Assembly (NCBI GenBank): GCA_045540975.1
Contig: JAZQIE010000059.1
Location: 1 to 39,229, forward strand
DNA length: 39,229 nt
DNA from: SIG510 sp045540975
GTDB taxonomy: Bacteria; Bacillota; Clostridia; Oscillospirales; JAAYXM01
Direction: 5' to 3'
Shown: one piece after another, positions 37,457-39,229 of the stretch
Numbering within the stretch: the stretch's first letter is position 1
Layout: the number at the start of each line of letters is the position of its first letter
Notes under the pieces: model-generated
The model's input: the letters and a program-made list of their open reading frames with translations, nothing else
Databases searched by the model: none
Told to the model about the DNA's origin: nothing
Translations under genes and position numbers: made by a program

Positions 37457-39229
37457 TTATGCTTCGGAACCGACAACCGCATCCACAATCGTCTGGAAGA
37501 CCGCCTTGTCGGACTCGGATGCACCTGCATCTGCAAGACCCTTGAGCGCGACTTCGTAGATGGAGCGCGACACTGTGTTACCGTATGCAACGCGGGTCAT
37601 ACCGTTTGCATCCTCGTAAATGACATATGCGCGTGCGGTGTATGCACGGGTGTAATTCTTTTCTGCAATGTTGGTGATAACAGCGGTGAAGGTGACGGAT
37701 GCGTCATCCTCTGCATAGAGGACAGCGGCAGGTACCTTTGCGACCTTGTGACCGTTGTTTTCATAGCCGATGACCAAATCATCCGCATTGCTCAGGTCAG
37801 CGGTCGGAAGCAGGATGGTACCGTATTCAATCACCTTTGCAAATTCTGCACTCTTGGAAATCGAAGAGATGAAGCGGAGACCCTGAGTACCCTTGGTGCG
37901 AATCTGTGCGCCGTTAACCGAGGTCGGATTCAACTCGGTGCTGACCGATGCGAGTGTACCGGTCTTATAAAGCGAGAGATCGAAGATACCGATGAGGTGG
38001 GTATCGTCACGGGTGGAAACGAAGGTGACGTAGTATTCGCCTGCCTGCATTGCCATCTCGGAAGTCATATCCGAAAGAGTGATGCGAGTGGAGGGGTCAG
38101 AGCTCTTGAAGGAGAGGACCTTGTATTCCGCGGCAACCGGGTTTTTTGCAATTGCAGGTGCGATGTACATATCAAAGTCGTTCGAGCCGACCCAATCGGA
38201 GAACTTCAGCATTCCGGTGTACTTGCCGTCTTCCGCAACATTGATTTTCACACGGCTCCAGCCCGGAGCACCCGCATCAACATACAGCGCAAAGACACCG
38301 AAGCCGCCGTTGGAGGAAGCGGTGTAGTTGAAGTATGCTTTGCCGCCTGCACCCGACATATCGGAATCCTCATACATCCACGGGGAGGAACCTGCTTCGA
38401 CGGACGGAGCGTAGCTGTTTGCGTAGACGGTCTCGTCAATATCGATTTCCTTTTGACCGTTGGACTCAAAGATTGCCTTAATCGGATTGTAGAAGTCATA
38501 GACATAGCTTGCGCTCGGAGCACCGACCCAAACTCTGAAGGAATCGGCTGCGCCTTCACCGTCATTTGCGGTTGCGGTGATGGTTGCAACGCCTGCCTTT
38601 GCTGCGGTGATGGTGTTGCCCGAAACGGTGACCACATCACTCGAGGAGGAGAGGGTGTAGGTCAAATCGTCTGCGGTTGCGGGGAGTACGGTTGCGGTGA
38701 TGTCGAGGGTGTCGCCCGCGTTCATCAAAACCGTGCCGCTTTTATTCAGCGCGATGGACTCGACCGGAATGACCTGCTCAGCATCGGAGAGCTTGAGACC
38801 CTTGATGAAGTAACCCTTTGCATTCGGGCTGCGATAGATAATCTGATATTCGCCGGCCGCTTCTACGGTGACCTCACCGAGGATTTCTTCTACCTCATAG
38901 TTGGTAGAGGACTTGTGGTTCTTGGTTGCGAGCTGATACTTTTCAGCAAACGGGTCTGCCGCATCCTTCGGAGCGAAGAATGCTTCGAGCTCGTCGCCCG
39001 CGGTCCAAACGCTGTGGATAGAGGAGACCGTGTAGGTACCTGCTGCGGGAACAAAGAGATCCATTGCTGCCCAGCCGCCGGTCGATGCCGCAAAGTATGC
39101 GCCCAAAGATTTAGCGGAGGAGGACCAAACCCATTCGCGGGTGGTGTTGGAGGTCTCGCCGGTCTTCCAACCGAAGGACTTGGTGCTGCCGATACAGCCC
39201 GGAGCACCCGAGGTGGTGAGGGCGTAATA
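37457..39229 (-). CDS. BIG2/beta-sandwich repeat surface protein, partial (N-terminus outside window)
   Basis: The frame is open to the window edge, so at least 590 residues are encoded and the start and signal peptide lie beyond 39229. The visible part begins with a beta-sandwich unit (TKSFGWKTGETSNTTREWVW, YFAASTGGWAAMDLFVP). Next come a BIG2 unit (PVESIALNKSGTVLMNAGDT, GVATITATANDGEGAAD), a second sandwich unit (GGFGVFALYVDAGAPGW, YYVTFVSTRDD) and the terminal domain AQIRTKGTQGLRFISSISKS to the end. It is a paralogue of the 32568 protein, with the same terminal domain, which suggests local duplication. A TTG at 39106 could be taken for a start, but coding similarity continues upstream of it. 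The 35-aa peptide gene follows after 15 bp. Confidence 0.87.
   Translation of the reverse strand, partial: YYALTTSGAPGCIGSTKSFGWKTGETSNTTREWVWSSSAKSLGAYFAASTGGWAAMDLFVPAAGTYTVSSIHSVWTAGDELEAFFAPKDAADPFAEKYQLATKNHKSSTNYEVEEILGEVTVEAAGEYQIIYRSPNAKGYFIKGLKLSDAEQVIPVESIALNKSGTVLMNAGDTLDITATVLPATADDLTYTLSSSSDVVTVSGNTITAAKAGVATITATANDGEGAADSFRVWVGAPSASYVYDFYNPIKAIFESNGQKEIDIDETVYANSYAPSVEAGSSPWMYEDSDMSGAGGKAYFNYTASSNGGFGVFALYVDAGAPGWSRVKINVAEDGKYTGMLKFSDWVGSNDFDMYIAPAIAKNPVAAEYKVLSFKSSDPSTRITLSDMTSEMAMQAGEYYVTFVSTRDDTHLIGIFDLSLYKTGTLASVSTELNPTSVNGAQIRTKGTQGLRFISSISKSAEFAKVIEYGTILLPTADLSNADDLVIGYENNGHKVAKVPAAVLYAEDDASVTFTAVITNIAEKNYTRAYTARAYVIYEDANGMTRVAYGNTVSRSIYEVALKGLADAGASESDKAVFQTIVDAVVGSEA

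Overview
The window looks like a chromosomal segment of a spore-forming, anaerobic member of the Clostridia (Bacillota), probably an uncultivated gut or rumen Oscillospirales/Christensenellales-type lineage. The reasons are a SpoIIP homologue, a membrane pyrophosphatase, an ECF-type S component, LrgAB, a DUF5107/glycoside-hydrolase operon and very large BIG2-repeat surface proteins, written mostly in GC-rich codons with Gram-positive ribosome binding sites and sigma-A-type promoters. The taxonomic placement is inference.

Layout. 1-4.9 kb: tRNA-Ser(CGA), then a leftward proB-spoIIP-alcohol dehydrogenase operon and a leftward NCS2 purine permease. 4.9-10.3 kb: a compact type II-C CRISPR-Cas locus, with a WYL regulator divergent from a seven-repeat array, a cas1 remnant, a GeoCas9-like cas9 of 1084 aa and a tracrRNA upstream of cas9. 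No intact adaptation gene is present. Each repeat ends in an extended -10, so every crRNA probably has its own promoter. 10.3-16.7 kb: a sugar-sensing regulator (LacI-like sensor plus LuxR HTH) divergent from a carbohydrate operon (DUF5107-TPR protein, aldose epimerase, glycoside hydrolase). 16.7-24.6 kb: lrgAB; a kinase and ECF S component; asparaginase; a PHP phosphoesterase followed by a TIR-MORN protein; and a membrane pyrophosphatase.

24.6-32.3 kb: a visibly AT-rich five-gene operon in an otherwise GC-rich window. It is read leftward from a perfect consensus promoter and abuts an IS200-type transposon remnant. In order it encodes a TIR-DUF6273 protein, a 762-aa coiled-coil protein, a ParA-like ATPase with a KGGxGR P-loop, a 771-aa protein of unknown family, and a duplicated AdoMet-decarboxylase-like (SpeD) protein. 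This set is the best candidate here for an undescribed conflict or defence system: a TIR effector, an ATPase switch, two large scaffolds or sensors and a pyruvoyl-enzyme homologue, acquired as one unit.

32.4-39.2 kb: two leftward genes for secreted BIG2/beta-sandwich repeat proteins (the second runs off the window), with a 35-codon peptide gene between them.

The organism therefore carries, within about 26 kb, a CRISPR-Cas9 system apparently frozen in its spacer content and two unrelated TIR-domain genes. All functional calls come from reading motifs by eye; no database search was run.
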